A stretch of DNA of 64,000 nucleotides from Spirosoma sp. SC4-14 (GTDB taxonomy: Bacteria; Bacteroidota; Bacteroidia; Cytophagales; Spirosomataceae), in assembly GCF_037201965.1 (NCBI RefSeq), contig NZ_CP147518.1:309001-373000 (forward strand), in the 5' to 3' direction. The notes under the pieces are model-generated. The model made no database searches, had not been told where the DNA came from, and worked only from the letters and a program-made list of their open reading frames with translations. This document shows positions 8,602 to 16,615 of the stretch, piece after piece (positions within the stretch are counted from its first letter, which is position 1; every line of letters starts with the position of its first letter). Made by a program: the position numbers and the translations under genes.

Positions 8602-10125
8602 CTACAACTCCAGTACTTTGCCCAGAATATCGTCCAGATACTCGCGGGAGTTGGCTAGCCGGGGTACCTTGTGCTGCCCACCCAGTTTGCCCCGTTGTTT
8701 CATCCAGGCGTAGAACGTACCGCGTGGCACTACATGGATGCGCGGACGTTTCAGCACCATGTCGTTGTAGCGTTTGGCGTCGTAATCTGAATTGATTTCT
8801 CGTAACGTATCGTCCAGCATTTGGTTGAAACGCTGTTGGCTATCGGGTTCCTGGGCAAACTCAATAACCCATTCGTGGCAGCCGTTGCTTCCGTTGCTCA
8901 TGTAAACTGGTCCGGCCGTATAATCAGCTATAACGGCTCCCGTTGCTTCGCTGGCGCGTGTGATGGCAATCTCGGCATTTTCGACAATAACCTCTTCGCC
9001 AAACGCATTGATAAAATGTTTAGTACGACCGCTGACTTTGAGCCGGTGTGGATACAGTGATGTAAACCGAACAGTATCACCGATTCGGTATCGCCAGAGC
9101 CCCCCCGATGTGGATACAACCAGGGCATAATTTTTGTCTAGCTCAACTTCGTCGATGGTTAGTGTTTTGGGATTCGATTGATCGGATTCATGAGCCGGAA
9201 TAAATTCATAAAAAATGCCGTAATCGAGCATCAGCAACATTTCGCCAATGCGCGACAGATCGTCCTGAATGGCAAAAAAACCCTCCGATGCGTTGTAAAC
9301 TTCCTGATAGCGCACGCGCTCTGACGGGAAAACCTGATGCTGAAACAATTCGCGATAGGGCTGGAAATTAACCGCCCCGTGAATCAGAATTTCAAAATTT
9401 GGCCAAACTTCCAGTATGTTCGATTTGCCGGTTCGGGCCAGAATTTTATCGATCAGCACCAGCCCCCAGGTTGGTGCGCCGAGCATACTCGTTACGTTTT
9501 CCTCAGCCGTTACGTCGGCCATTCGCTCCATCTTCGATTCCCATTCGTCCATTAGGGCTACATCCAGCGAAGGAGTTCGGATAACCTGTGCCCAGGTTGG
9601 CAGGTTTTTCATAACCACGGCCGACACGTCGCCAGCCGCACTGTTTTTACCGTATGGGTTGGCATGAAGGCTACCTCCAATCGACAAGCCTTTCCCTTCG
9701 AAAGTGCGCGTATCAGGATAATTGGCTACGTAGAGCGCCATCATATCCTTACCTCCCTTGAAATGACTGTCATCGAGCGATTCGGTTGTAACAGGAATGA
9801 ACTTACTGCGGGCATTGGTCGTACCCGACGATTTCGAAAACCAGCGTACTGGCGAGGGCCAAAGCACATTGGTTTCTCCTTTCATTACACGCTCAATGTA
9901 GGGAAACAAATCTTCGTAGCTCGATACTGGAACCTGTTCCTGAAAGTCGCGGAACGTTCGTATCGATTGATAGTGGTACTGACGACCCCATTCGGTCCGA
10001 CGACCTGCGCTGATCAATTGTTCAAAGACCTTTTGCTGCACCGCACCAGGGTGCTTCATCATTGCTTCGATGCGGGGAATGCGTCGTTGCAGGAGCCATT
10101 TTAGCGTAGTGTTCAGGAAGGTCAT
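8602..10125 (-). CDS. GH3 family acyl-adenylating enzyme
   Basis: A 507-residue member of the GH3 branch of the ANL adenylating superfamily. Plant GH3 proteins link jasmonate or auxin to amino acids; the bacterial substrates are unknown. Visible motifs are the ATP P-loop SKSSGTTNARSKF near residue 98, YNASEGFFA near residue 278, and YRIGDTVRF followed by GRTKHFINAFGEEV, the hinge into the mobile C-terminal domain. The length is normal for the family. It has no signal peptide, so it is cytosolic. It lies downstream of a glycerophosphodiesterase gene on the same strand with a 73-bp spacer holding a 10-bp inverted repeat. Confidence 0.9.
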   Translation of the reverse strand: MTFLNTTLKWLLQRRIPRIEAMMKHPGAVQQKVFEQLISAGRRTEWGRQYHYQSIRTFRDFQEQVPVSSYEDLFPYIERVMKGETNVLWPSPVRWFSKSSGTTNARSKFIPVTTESLDDSHFKGGKDMMALYVANYPDTRTFEGKGLSIGGSLHANPYGKNSAAGDVSAVVMKNLPTWAQVIRTPSLDVALMDEWESKMERMADVTAEENVTSMLGAPTWGLVLIDKILARTGKSNILEVWPNFEILIHGAVNFQPYRELFQHQVFPSERVRYQEVYNASEGFFAIQDDLSRIGEMLLMLDYGIFYEFIPAHESDQSNPKTLTIDEVELDKNYALVVSTSGGLWRYRIGDTVRFTSLYPHRLKVSGRTKHFINAFGEEVIVENAEIAITRASEATGAVIADYTAGPVYMSNGSNGCHEWVIEFAQEPDSQQRFNQMLDDTLREINSDYDAKRYNDMVLKRPRIHVVPRGTFYAWMKQRGKLGGQHKVPRLANSREYLDDILGKVLEL

Positions 10126-10141
10126 ACTGGATAATTACGCA

Positions 10142-10201
10142 TAAACTAACCGGTCTTTGTCCGATTAGAAGTAGAAACTTACGAAAGCATTGGTTAGTTT
10201 A
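10142..10201. repeat. 10-bp inverted repeat after the GDPD gene
   Basis: TAAACTAACC (10142-10151) pairs with GGTTAGTTTA (10192-10201) across a 40-nt loop. The right arm contains the stop codon of the glycerophosphodiesterase gene. It may be a weak terminator or processing site between that gene and the GH3 gene; no T run follows. Confidence 0.45.
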
Positions 10202-11089
10202 CAAACTACCCGCCCGGTTTGGGTAATCGGTTATTAAACCATCGACCCCCCAATCTTTTAGCCGTTTCATATCATTAGGTTGGTTAACAGTCCATGGAAT
10301 TACTTTAATCCCCTGTTGGTGTAAACGATCAATTTTTGCCCGGCTCAACAGCCGGAAATAAGGACTATAGATATCGGGAATAAAACCCAACTCTTCGATG
10401 TTTTTTTCGGGACTGCGCAGATTTTCGACCAATGCCGATAACCGGACCTTTGGGTAATGTCCTGCGCTGGCCTGTTGTTGCCAGTGTTTGAGTACGGCGA
10501 AGTCAAAACTTTGGATTACAACACGTTCGCTCGGGAGTTGCCTGCTAATAATGGCTTCTACAAGGTCGCAGAAAGCGGCTGGTTCGGGCTGACTTTTAGT
10601 GTATTCAGCAGGCTCGCTTTTAATTTCAATATTGTACGAAAAGTCAGGGAGCTGATGGGCTTTTCGGTACGCTTCCACCTGCTCGATAACGTCGTGCAGT
10701 AGTGGTTTATAGGTTTTTAGTTTCTGTTGTTCAGGATAAGCTGGGTTGCCATTTGAACCGACATCGTACTGCTTAATGTCGGCATACTCCATTTGATAGA
10801 GGATCAGACTCTTCTGTTCTTTTTTATCAACCGGTTTTCCGTTGGGGGCAATGCTGAATGCCGCATTGAAATATGGCTCATGCGAAACAACGACCTGTTG
10901 GTCTTTGCTGATCACTACGTCCAGTTCGAGGGTTGTTACACCAAGGTCCAGCGCTTTCAGAAAGGCGGGAATCGTATTCTCTGGCATAAGTCCCCGGCAG
11001 CCTCTATGCCCTTCCAGATCGAAGGCAGGCGGATGGAGCTGAGTAAACGCGGTGAAAATCATGCACGTAAGTAAAACGCTTAAACGCAT
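10199..11089 (-). CDS. Glycerophosphodiester phosphodiesterase (exported)
   Basis: Hydrolyses glycerophosphodiesters to glycerol-3-phosphate and an alcohol, recovering lipid head groups in the periplasm. The 296-residue product starts at ATG 11089 with a signal peptide (MRLSVLLTCMIFTAFTQLHP). The GDPD TIM barrel follows: EGHRGCRGLMPENT (metal and catalytic histidine), LELDVVISKD with VVSHEP, IEIKSE near mid-protein, and the closing VIPWTVN...GVDGLITDYP. All key acidic and histidine positions are present. The frame extends upstream to a TTG, which would spoil the signal peptide. Confidence 0.9.
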   Translation of the reverse strand: MRLSVLLTCMIFTAFTQLHPPAFDLEGHRGCRGLMPENTIPAFLKALDLGVTTLELDVVISKDQQVVVSHEPYFNAAFSIAPNGKPVDKKEQKSLILYQMEYADIKQYDVGSNGNPAYPEQQKLKTYKPLLHDVIEQVEAYRKAHQLPDFSYNIEIKSEPAEYTKSQPEPAAFCDLVEAIISRQLPSERVVIQSFDFAVLKHWQQQASAGHYPKVRLSALVENLRSPEKNIEELGFIPDIYSPYFRLLSRAKIDRLHQQGIKVIPWTVNQPNDMKRLKDWGVDGLITDYPNRAGSL

Positions 11090-11217
11090 GGAGCTAGCAG
11101 ATGGACCAATCAAAAGTACAATTTCTTTTCTTAGTTGTCACTCTTAGGTAAGTTTTGTCCTATAGTAGGGTTATAAAAAAGCGATAATACTCGTGTGCGA
11201 TCTAGTTATGCCCGGAT

Positions 11218-14200
11218 TTAGTAGCTGGTCTTATTGAGTGGCTGCGACGACTGCGAAAGGTAGCCACTCCCCCAATATTGTTCTGTTTTGCGGGGTTTAT
11301 TTTTGCGTGATGATAACCCTGATGTTCCGGATTTAGGTAGAGTTGTTACACTAAATGCACGGAGAGGACCATTGTTTTGCGTAGCAACGTAAAGGAGTTG
11401 TTCATCGGCCAGTTGTATCGCTGCCAGGGCTTTGGCGTCACCATCGACCAAAAAGCCGGATGCTCCAGGCATAAGTGGTTTAAAATGACCGTGTCCATCG
11501 CCAAGCAGGCAAAGTCCAAGTCCTGCGTCTTGCCAGCCCGAAAGAACCTCGGTTCCATAATCATTACCAATCAACAGAATATCCAGGTTACCATCCTGAT
11601 TGAGGTCGGTAGCTACACTACCAAATGTGGCCGAAAACTGGGCTTCAATGGGCAATTGGTGGAGAACAAACGTGCCCTTCAGGTTCTCAATATAAGCCGT
11701 TGGGAAATAGGTAGCTCGTTTTATAATGGCCTGCTTTTGCCGGTCGCTGCCCAGTAGGTCGCTTAAGGTCATTTTACCATATTGAGCATAAGAAGTCATT
11801 TTTTTCTTGAACGAAGGGACCTGGTCGGTTAGCACATCGCGGGGATGAAACGGATACTCGATTGGTCCATTGAAAAAACCCAGAATCGGGTCCAGCGTGC
11901 CATTCTTATCATAGTCCGCTGCATAAACGGATACTGGCCTTTCGGCCGAAGCCCGAAGCCGATTGTTCAGGCCAAGATTCCCCGCAATGTAATCCACATC
12001 ACCATCGTTATCGAAGTCGCCCGGCGTAAGGCTATTCCAAAAGCCTGATGTTTGTGCCAGCGATGGCATAGATACTGGTCGAAACATCTGGCCATGCTGG
12101 TTTTTGAAAACCGTGATCGGCATAAATTCGCCCGCCAGCATCAGATCGGGCCAGCTATCGTTATCTATATCGGTCCAAAGCGCTGAACAGATTAGTCCAG
12201 CCTGACTTAACCCCGGCGCTATCTGCTCCGTTACATCGGTGAAATGGGGCAGGGCGGGGGGCGAAGGGCTTGGGGTGGGGTGTTGCGGAGACCGGCGGGG
12301 TGTTGCAGGGAACACTGCCCGTTGCTCTCTGCTCTCTGCCCCATGCCCATAGTTACCGTCGTTACGTAACAAATAACTTTTTGCTGATTCTGGATAGCGT
12401 TGCGGTACAATTCGCCCGCCAATGAATAAATCGAGGTCGCCATCGTGATCGAAATCAACGGCAATCACGCACGAGCCACTGGCGGTAATTTGCGGTAATG
12501 ATTGTGGGGATGCGCGAAAATTACCGTGACCGTCATTGAGATAGAGGCTATCCTGATAACGTGCCATATTTTTACCGAACTCAGTGCTGCCGTGTACGGC
12601 ATACAGGTCAGGATCGCCATCATTGTCGGCATCGAACAGCAAAACACCGGTTTCTTCCGGTTCCTTTGCCGGACGATCTTTACGGCGAAAATGGCTCTTA
12701 TTTTTGGTGTCTTTCTCCTGCAGAAAAAACGTTCCTCCCCGATTGGCGGCTCCCGCTATATATATATCATCGAGACCGTTGCCGTCGATATCGCCAACCG
12801 CAATGCCTGGTCCTGATTGCGAATGCTTGTGCGGAAGGAGCGTTTGCTGGGCTTTATAGTCGACAAAATCATCTTCCTGATGCTGAAACACTAAACCCAT
12901 AGCGGCCGACTGTTCAATAAGCGGTGGCTTTTCGGGTACTGTTAATTGAAGAAAATCGGCTGTTTGCAAACTTGCTTTGCGTTCATCTAAAATCACCGTT
13001 TGGTTCGTAGGAATGCTACGCAGCGTTTGCCCATTGCCCGATGGCCAGAGAATTTTCAGGGAATCGATTTGTCGTATAGCTCCCAGACCGATGTGAATGC
13101 CCGATTCCATCGTAGATTGGTAGCCGCGTTGCCGTGTATATTCGGCATAATATGTTTGGCCGCCAGCCCAAAGTCGTAGTTTCGCTCCCAGCCCTTCCCG
13201 ATTACCAGATATACCCTGAAGTGATATTTTTAGAAAGTGACCACTGGCCGAATCTTTGGCATTTTCGATAGTAAGGTTGCGGTAGATGAATGCGGGGTCG
13301 TTGATGTTGTTCATGACCAGATCCAGGTCACCATCATTATCGAAGTCGGCATAAGCTGTCCCATTCGTGAACGATGGTTCTGCAAGGCCCCAGTTCTGAG
13401 CTACATCTGTAAACTGTAGGCTTCCCCCTTCGTTATGAAACAGAAAATTGGACTTATAAACGGGTTCCAGCTCTTCTATTCGCTTTAGCAATTGACGGCG
13501 CCGATCCGTATCCGTGCCAAATGTTCCGGCGTCACGATTATAGCTAATAAAGTCCAGATCCGTAATGTCTTTTCGATAGCCGTTTGTAATAAGCAAATCG
13601 CGATAACCATCGTTGTCCATATCGGCGAAAAGCGCACTCCAGCTCCAATCCGTAGCCGCTATACCTGCCAGGTAACCAATGTCGGAGAAGAGGGGCAGAG
13701 GACAGGGGGCGGAGAGCTTGGGGTTTGGGGTAAAGGGCGCGGATGTAAGATACTCCGATTTATTCCCCGCAACGCCCCGCAATCCCAGACCCTTTTCTCC
13801 CTGCCCTTTTCCCCGATTAAGCTGTAGCACATTCCGGATATACTGGGGTTGGTAGCCAAGTCGACGGGCCATCTGGAAACGGTCGTACGGAATTACCGAA
13901 AACATGGTCTTTTGCCGAAGGTTATCGTCGGGAAGCATGTCTACTACGGCAAGGTCGTTAAAACCGTCATTGTTTATATCAGCCATATCGACGCCCATAC
14001 TGTTGTGGCTTTGGTGCTTTAGAGCTTCTGCAATGCGATTTGTGAAGGTACCGTCCTGATTGTTGATCAGCCAGACATCGTTCGACTGGAAGTCGTTGGC
14101 AACGTAAATATCTGCCCACCCATCTCGATTAATATCATTGACAACAACGCCCAACCCCCAGCCTTCGTGGTTCAAACCGGCCTGCTCTGTGACGTCGGTG

Positions 14201-14967
14201 AAATGGGGTATAGGGCTTGGGGCTGAGGGCGAAGGGCTGGGATGGCGGAGAGTGGCGGGGGATGGCAGAGAGTTTTTTTCTTCCCTACCATCCCAGCCCG
14301 TACCGTCATTCCGGAACAGTTTGTCTCTACTGCGTGCTGAACCGTTATTGCGGGCGCCGGTAACATTGTTGCGGTTGTAAGCTTCGAGGGCGTTGGTCAG
14401 CAGAAAAAGGTCGAGGTCACCGTCGTGGTCGTAGTCCAGAAAGGTTGCCTGGGTAGAATAGCTGGAATCGGCCAGGCCCGCAGCCTGTGCTAACTCCAGA
14501 AAATGTGGAACCCCATTAGCATCGTTTCCTTGGTTGATAAACAATAGGTTAGGGACGGATTTGTTTCGATCTGGGTGAATGGTCGATACATAAATATCCT
14601 GTCGACCATCCTGATTAATATCGGCGACGGCCACACCTGTACACCAGAATTGGGTACCGACTCCGGCGGGTTTAGTAACGTCTTCAAAGTTGAAGTCGCC
14701 TTTGTTGAGATACATCCGGCTGGAAACCTGATTGCCAGCAAAAAAGACATCGCTCAGGCCATCGCCGTTGAAATCGCCAACACCAACTCCCCCACCATTG
14801 TAGATGTATTCGAACTCCAGCACATTCAGCGAGTCGCTTTCAGTGATAGTATTCGAAAAATTGACACCGGTCTGGTTGGCTGTCAGGCGTTCGAACCGGG
14901 GCGTATGGTGGTTACAGCCGATCAGTGAAAAGAGGAATAGAACGAATAGCCAGAACAAATAGCGCAT
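11218..14967 (-). CDS. FG-GAP/VCBS repeat lipoprotein with ASPIC/UnbV domains
   Basis: A 1249-residue surface lipoprotein with the signal MRYLFWLFVLFLFSLIGC and lipobox LIGC. It contains many calcium-binding-type FG-GAP/VCBS blades of the form DFNGDGLSDVFFAGN or DYDHDGDLDLFL, which fold as beta-propellers, and an ASPIC/UnbV segment around residues 600-680 (GLGAKLRLWAGGQ). It follows susD and is probably a surface partner of the SusCD transporter; a binding role is inferred. Three low-complexity, Pro/Ser- or Gly/Lys-rich inserts break the propeller, each just before an F-[ST]-D-[VI] motif. Their DNA (12244-12348, 13690-13815, 14203-14300) is heptad-periodic and G- or C-rich, unlike the rest of the gene. 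The frame is intact throughout. Confidence 0.88.
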   Translation of the reverse strand: MRYLFWLFVLFLFSLIGCNHHTPRFERLTANQTGVNFSNTITESDSLNVLEFEYIYNGGGVGVGDFNGDGLSDVFFAGNQVSSRMYLNKGDFNFEDVTKPAGVGTQFWCTGVAVADINQDGRQDIYVSTIHPDRNKSVPNLLFINQGNDANGVPHFLELAQAAGLADSSYSTQATFLDYDHDGDLDLFLLTNALEAYNRNNVTGARNNGSARSRDKLFRNDGTGWDGREEKNSLPSPATLRHPSPSPSAPSPIPHFTDVTEQAGLNHEGWGLGVVVNDINRDGWADIYVANDFQSNDVWLINNQDGTFTNRIAEALKHQSHNSMGVDMADINNDGFNDLAVVDMLPDDNLRQKTMFSVIPYDRFQMARRLGYQPQYIRNVLQLNRGKGQGEKGLGLRGVAGNKSEYLTSAPFTPNPKLSAPCPLPLFSDIGYLAGIAATDWSWSALFADMDNDGYRDLLITNGYRKDITDLDFISYNRDAGTFGTDTDRRRQLLKRIEELEPVYKSNFLFHNEGGSLQFTDVAQNWGLAEPSFTNGTAYADFDNDGDLDLVMNNINDPAFIYRNLTIENAKDSASGHFLKISLQGISGNREGLGAKLRLWAGGQTYYAEYTRQRGYQSTMESGIHIGLGAIRQIDSLKILWPSGNGQTLRSIPTNQTVILDERKASLQTADFLQLTVPEKPPLIEQSAAMGLVFQHQEDDFVDYKAQQTLLPHKHSQSGPGIAVGDIDGNGLDDIYIAGAANRGGTFFLQEKDTKNKSHFRRKDRPAKEPEETGVLLFDADNDGDPDLYAVHGSTEFGKNMARYQDSLYLNDGHGNFRASPQSLPQITASGSCVIAVDFDHDGDLDLFIGGRIVPQRYPESAKSYLLRNDGNYGHGAESREQRAVFPATPRRSPQHPTPSPSPPALPHFTDVTEQIAPGLSQAGLICSALWTDIDNDSWPDLMLAGEFMPITVFKNQHGQMFRPVSMPSLAQTSGFWNSLTPGDFDNDGDVDYIAGNLGLNNRLRASAERPVSVYAADYDKNGTLDPILGFFNGPIEYPFHPRDVLTDQVPSFKKKMTSYAQYGKMTLSDLLGSDRQKQAIIKRATYFPTAYIENLKGTFVLHQLPIEAQFSATFGSVATDLNQDGNLDILLIGNDYGTEVLSGWQDAGLGLCLLGDGHGHFKPLMPGASGFLVDGDAKALAAIQLADEQLLYVATQNNGPLRAFSVTTLPKSGTSGLSSRKNKPRKTEQYWGSGYLSQSSQPLNKTSY
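12244..12348. repeat. In-frame heptad repeat insert C in the FG-GAP gene
   Basis: On the plus strand, units from 12244 are G-rich (ATGGGGC, AGGGCGG). Five units from 12314 to 12348 fit nnTGCyC. The two halves share one 7-nt phase, and ATGGGGCAG (12244-12252) pairs exactly with 12336-12344. The DNA encodes a Ser/Pro/Arg-rich stretch just before PHFTDVTEQ. Confidence 0.75.
13690..13815. repeat. In-frame heptad repeat insert B in the FG-GAP gene
   Basis: Seven G-rich units from 13690 to 13738 include TTGGGGT twice in tandem (13718 and 13725). C-rich units fitting nnCCCnn occupy 13774-13815 in the same 7-nt phase. GGGGTAAAGGGC pairs with the segment near 13804-13814 with one mismatch. The encoded protein is Gly/Lys- then Pro-rich and precedes PLFSDIGYLAG. 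Confidence 0.7.
14203..14300. repeat. In-frame heptad repeat insert A in the FG-GAP gene
   Basis: Five consecutive units from 14203 to 14237 fit nnrGGGC/T, followed by looser G-rich units and then C-rich units. GGGCTGGGATGG (14234-14245) is the exact reverse complement of 14288-14299. The encoded stretch is Ser/Pro-rich and precedes PHFTDVTEQAG. Confidence 0.75.
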
Positions 14968-14982
14968 AAGTGAAATTTAGAC

Positions 14983-15020
14983 AAAAATCCCCGGCGCGGC
15001 AACGTCGGCCAGCCGGGGAT
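14983..15020 (-). terminator. Terminator-like hairpin between susD and the FG-GAP gene
   Basis: On the minus strand, ATCCCCGGC (15020-15012) pairs with GCCGGGGAT (14995-14987), a G+C-rich 9-bp stem, and T residues follow directly (14987-14983). It sits inside the operon, so it may act as an attenuator that lowers expression of the last gene. Confidence 0.65.
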
Positions 15021-15055
15021 TCGACCCTCTTCTTTTTACATAGGTTGGTAAATCG

Positions 15056-16591
15056 CTAATAGCCCGGATTTTGGTCTTGTTGAGTTAGTTTGCTGTTGTT
15101 GTCTAACTCTTGTTGTGGTATGGGTAGAAGCTCCTGTTTCCCTTTTGCGAAGTAGGAAATAGGCTCAGTTTTTAGTTTGTTCTGGGCTCGCCAGCGCAGA
15201 ATATCCCGATTGCGAATCTGCTCACCAGCCTGTTCTACCCGTTTCTCGTGAACAATAGTGCGGAACACTTCGTCCTTGCTGTTTACGGGGTAGTTGGCCG
15301 TTGGGTAAGCAGGCATCGCCACGCTCTTCCGGGCCCGAATCTGATTGAGCAACGTAATGGCATTGGCAGAGTTGCCTGTTTCATTTTCTGCTTCGGCCAT
15401 CATCAGCAACACTTCGGCGTAACGAATCAGCCGCATGTTGATGCCCGAAGTGTAATAGGTCTCGTTGTTTTTGTACATGGCGGTGTATTTGCGCCAACTG
15501 ATTTTCTGAGCCGTACCGTTAAACATAGACGTATTACCCTGCACCTGCGATTCCATCAGGACGTTATTGCCGTTGTTGTAGGTATCTCCAATGAAATAGA
15601 AGTTGTATTTCAGGCGGGGATCGGTTTTGGTGTCGCCTTTGGCCGTGTTTTCATAGTCGGCCAACAGGCCATCCGAAGGGATCAGATTGCGCCATCCAAT
15701 AGCCGAATATTCCTGGCTTCGGGCCATTGTTTCATTAGCACCATTATCGTTGCCGTCGGCATCCCAGTTGAAGTCACCAATTTTAGAATAGCCAATTTCA
15801 AAAATAGATTCAGAGTTGAACTCGGTTTCTTCAATGAAATTGTCGTTATACTCATCGGTCAACTTATATAGGCCCGAACTGATAATTGCCTGAAGCTGCG
15901 TTTTTGCGTTGGCATAATCGCCTTTTTGCATGTATATGCGGGCCAGCAATGCCTGAGCGGCTCCTTTGGTAGCACGCCCCAGATCGGCCCCAGCATACGA
16001 TGCTGGCAAATCGGTCTGAATCGCCTGTAAGTCGGTTGTGAGTAAGGTATAAATCTCCTCAACTGAAGCCTTGGGTTTAGTGCCGTCTACAGCGGTTACG
16101 TAGCTGGTGTAAAGCGGAGCGCTACCCCAAAGTGTAACCAGATCGAAATAGGCCATTGCCCGCAGAAATTTGGCTTCCGCGACTGCCCGTTTGGTGAGCG
16201 TTGGGTTGTCGGTTCCGTTCGCAGCATTGTCAATTACGACATTGGCCCGGTGAATAGCCCGATATAGGCCATTCCAGACGGCAAAGGCAACGGAGTTTCC
16301 GGGATTTTGTGCGCCAATCAACAACTGGTTTCGGGGGGCTTCGAGCTGCCCGCCACCTGTGGCTACATCGTCGGAGCGGAGGTCGTGCAGAAACCACCAC
16401 TCGCGGGCAACCAGATTGGCGCTTTGCCAGATTGCATAGGTGGCATTAACGCCCTTTACTAACTCATCCGCGGTTTTGTAATAACTCTCGGTAATAATCT
16501 GATTCGGATTTATTTTGTCAAGGCTGCTGGTGCTGCATCCGAAGAACAGTCCCATGGTCACTATACCTGTTGTCCAGTATGTCGATTTCAT
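15056..16591 (-). CDS. SusD/RagB family outer-membrane lipoprotein
   Basis: Surface lipoprotein that caps the SusC channel and captures its ligand. The 511-residue length is typical. The signal MKSTYWTTGIVTMGLFFGC ends in a lipobox cysteine. The N-terminal SusD-like region (DKINPNQIITESYYKTADEL) and the TPR-like helices (AKFLRAMAYFDLVTLWG, RATKGAAQALLARIYMQKGDY) are clear. The C-terminal RagB half includes MRLIRYAEVLLMMAEAENETG, ALNQIRARK-like helices and the common ending LLPIPQQELDNN...QNPGY. It lies 24 bp after susC, so the two are surely co-transcribed. The substrate cannot be read from the sequence; a sigma/FecR-controlled pair may serve a glycan, peptide or other polymer. Confidence 0.95.
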   Translation of the reverse strand: MKSTYWTTGIVTMGLFFGCSTSSLDKINPNQIITESYYKTADELVKGVNATYAIWQSANLVAREWWFLHDLRSDDVATGGGQLEAPRNQLLIGAQNPGNSVAFAVWNGLYRAIHRANVVIDNAANGTDNPTLTKRAVAEAKFLRAMAYFDLVTLWGSAPLYTSYVTAVDGTKPKASVEEIYTLLTTDLQAIQTDLPASYAGADLGRATKGAAQALLARIYMQKGDYANAKTQLQAIISSGLYKLTDEYNDNFIEETEFNSESIFEIGYSKIGDFNWDADGNDNGANETMARSQEYSAIGWRNLIPSDGLLADYENTAKGDTKTDPRLKYNFYFIGDTYNNGNNVLMESQVQGNTSMFNGTAQKISWRKYTAMYKNNETYYTSGINMRLIRYAEVLLMMAEAENETGNSANAITLLNQIRARKSVAMPAYPTANYPVNSKDEVFRTIVHEKRVEQAGEQIRNRDILRWRAQNKLKTEPISYFAKGKQELLPIPQQELDNNSKLTQQDQNPGY

Positions 16592-16615
16592 AGTGCCGGT
16601 GTTTAGATCTGTTGC

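Noticed and set aside
11218..14967. Frameshift or pseudogene in the FG-GAP gene because of the low-complexity segments
   Set aside because: The frame is continuous for 1249 codons, and the propeller motifs resume in frame after each insert.
15248..15871. 207-codon frame antisense to susD
   Set aside because: It lies wholly within a confirmed SusD gene and has no similarity I recognise.
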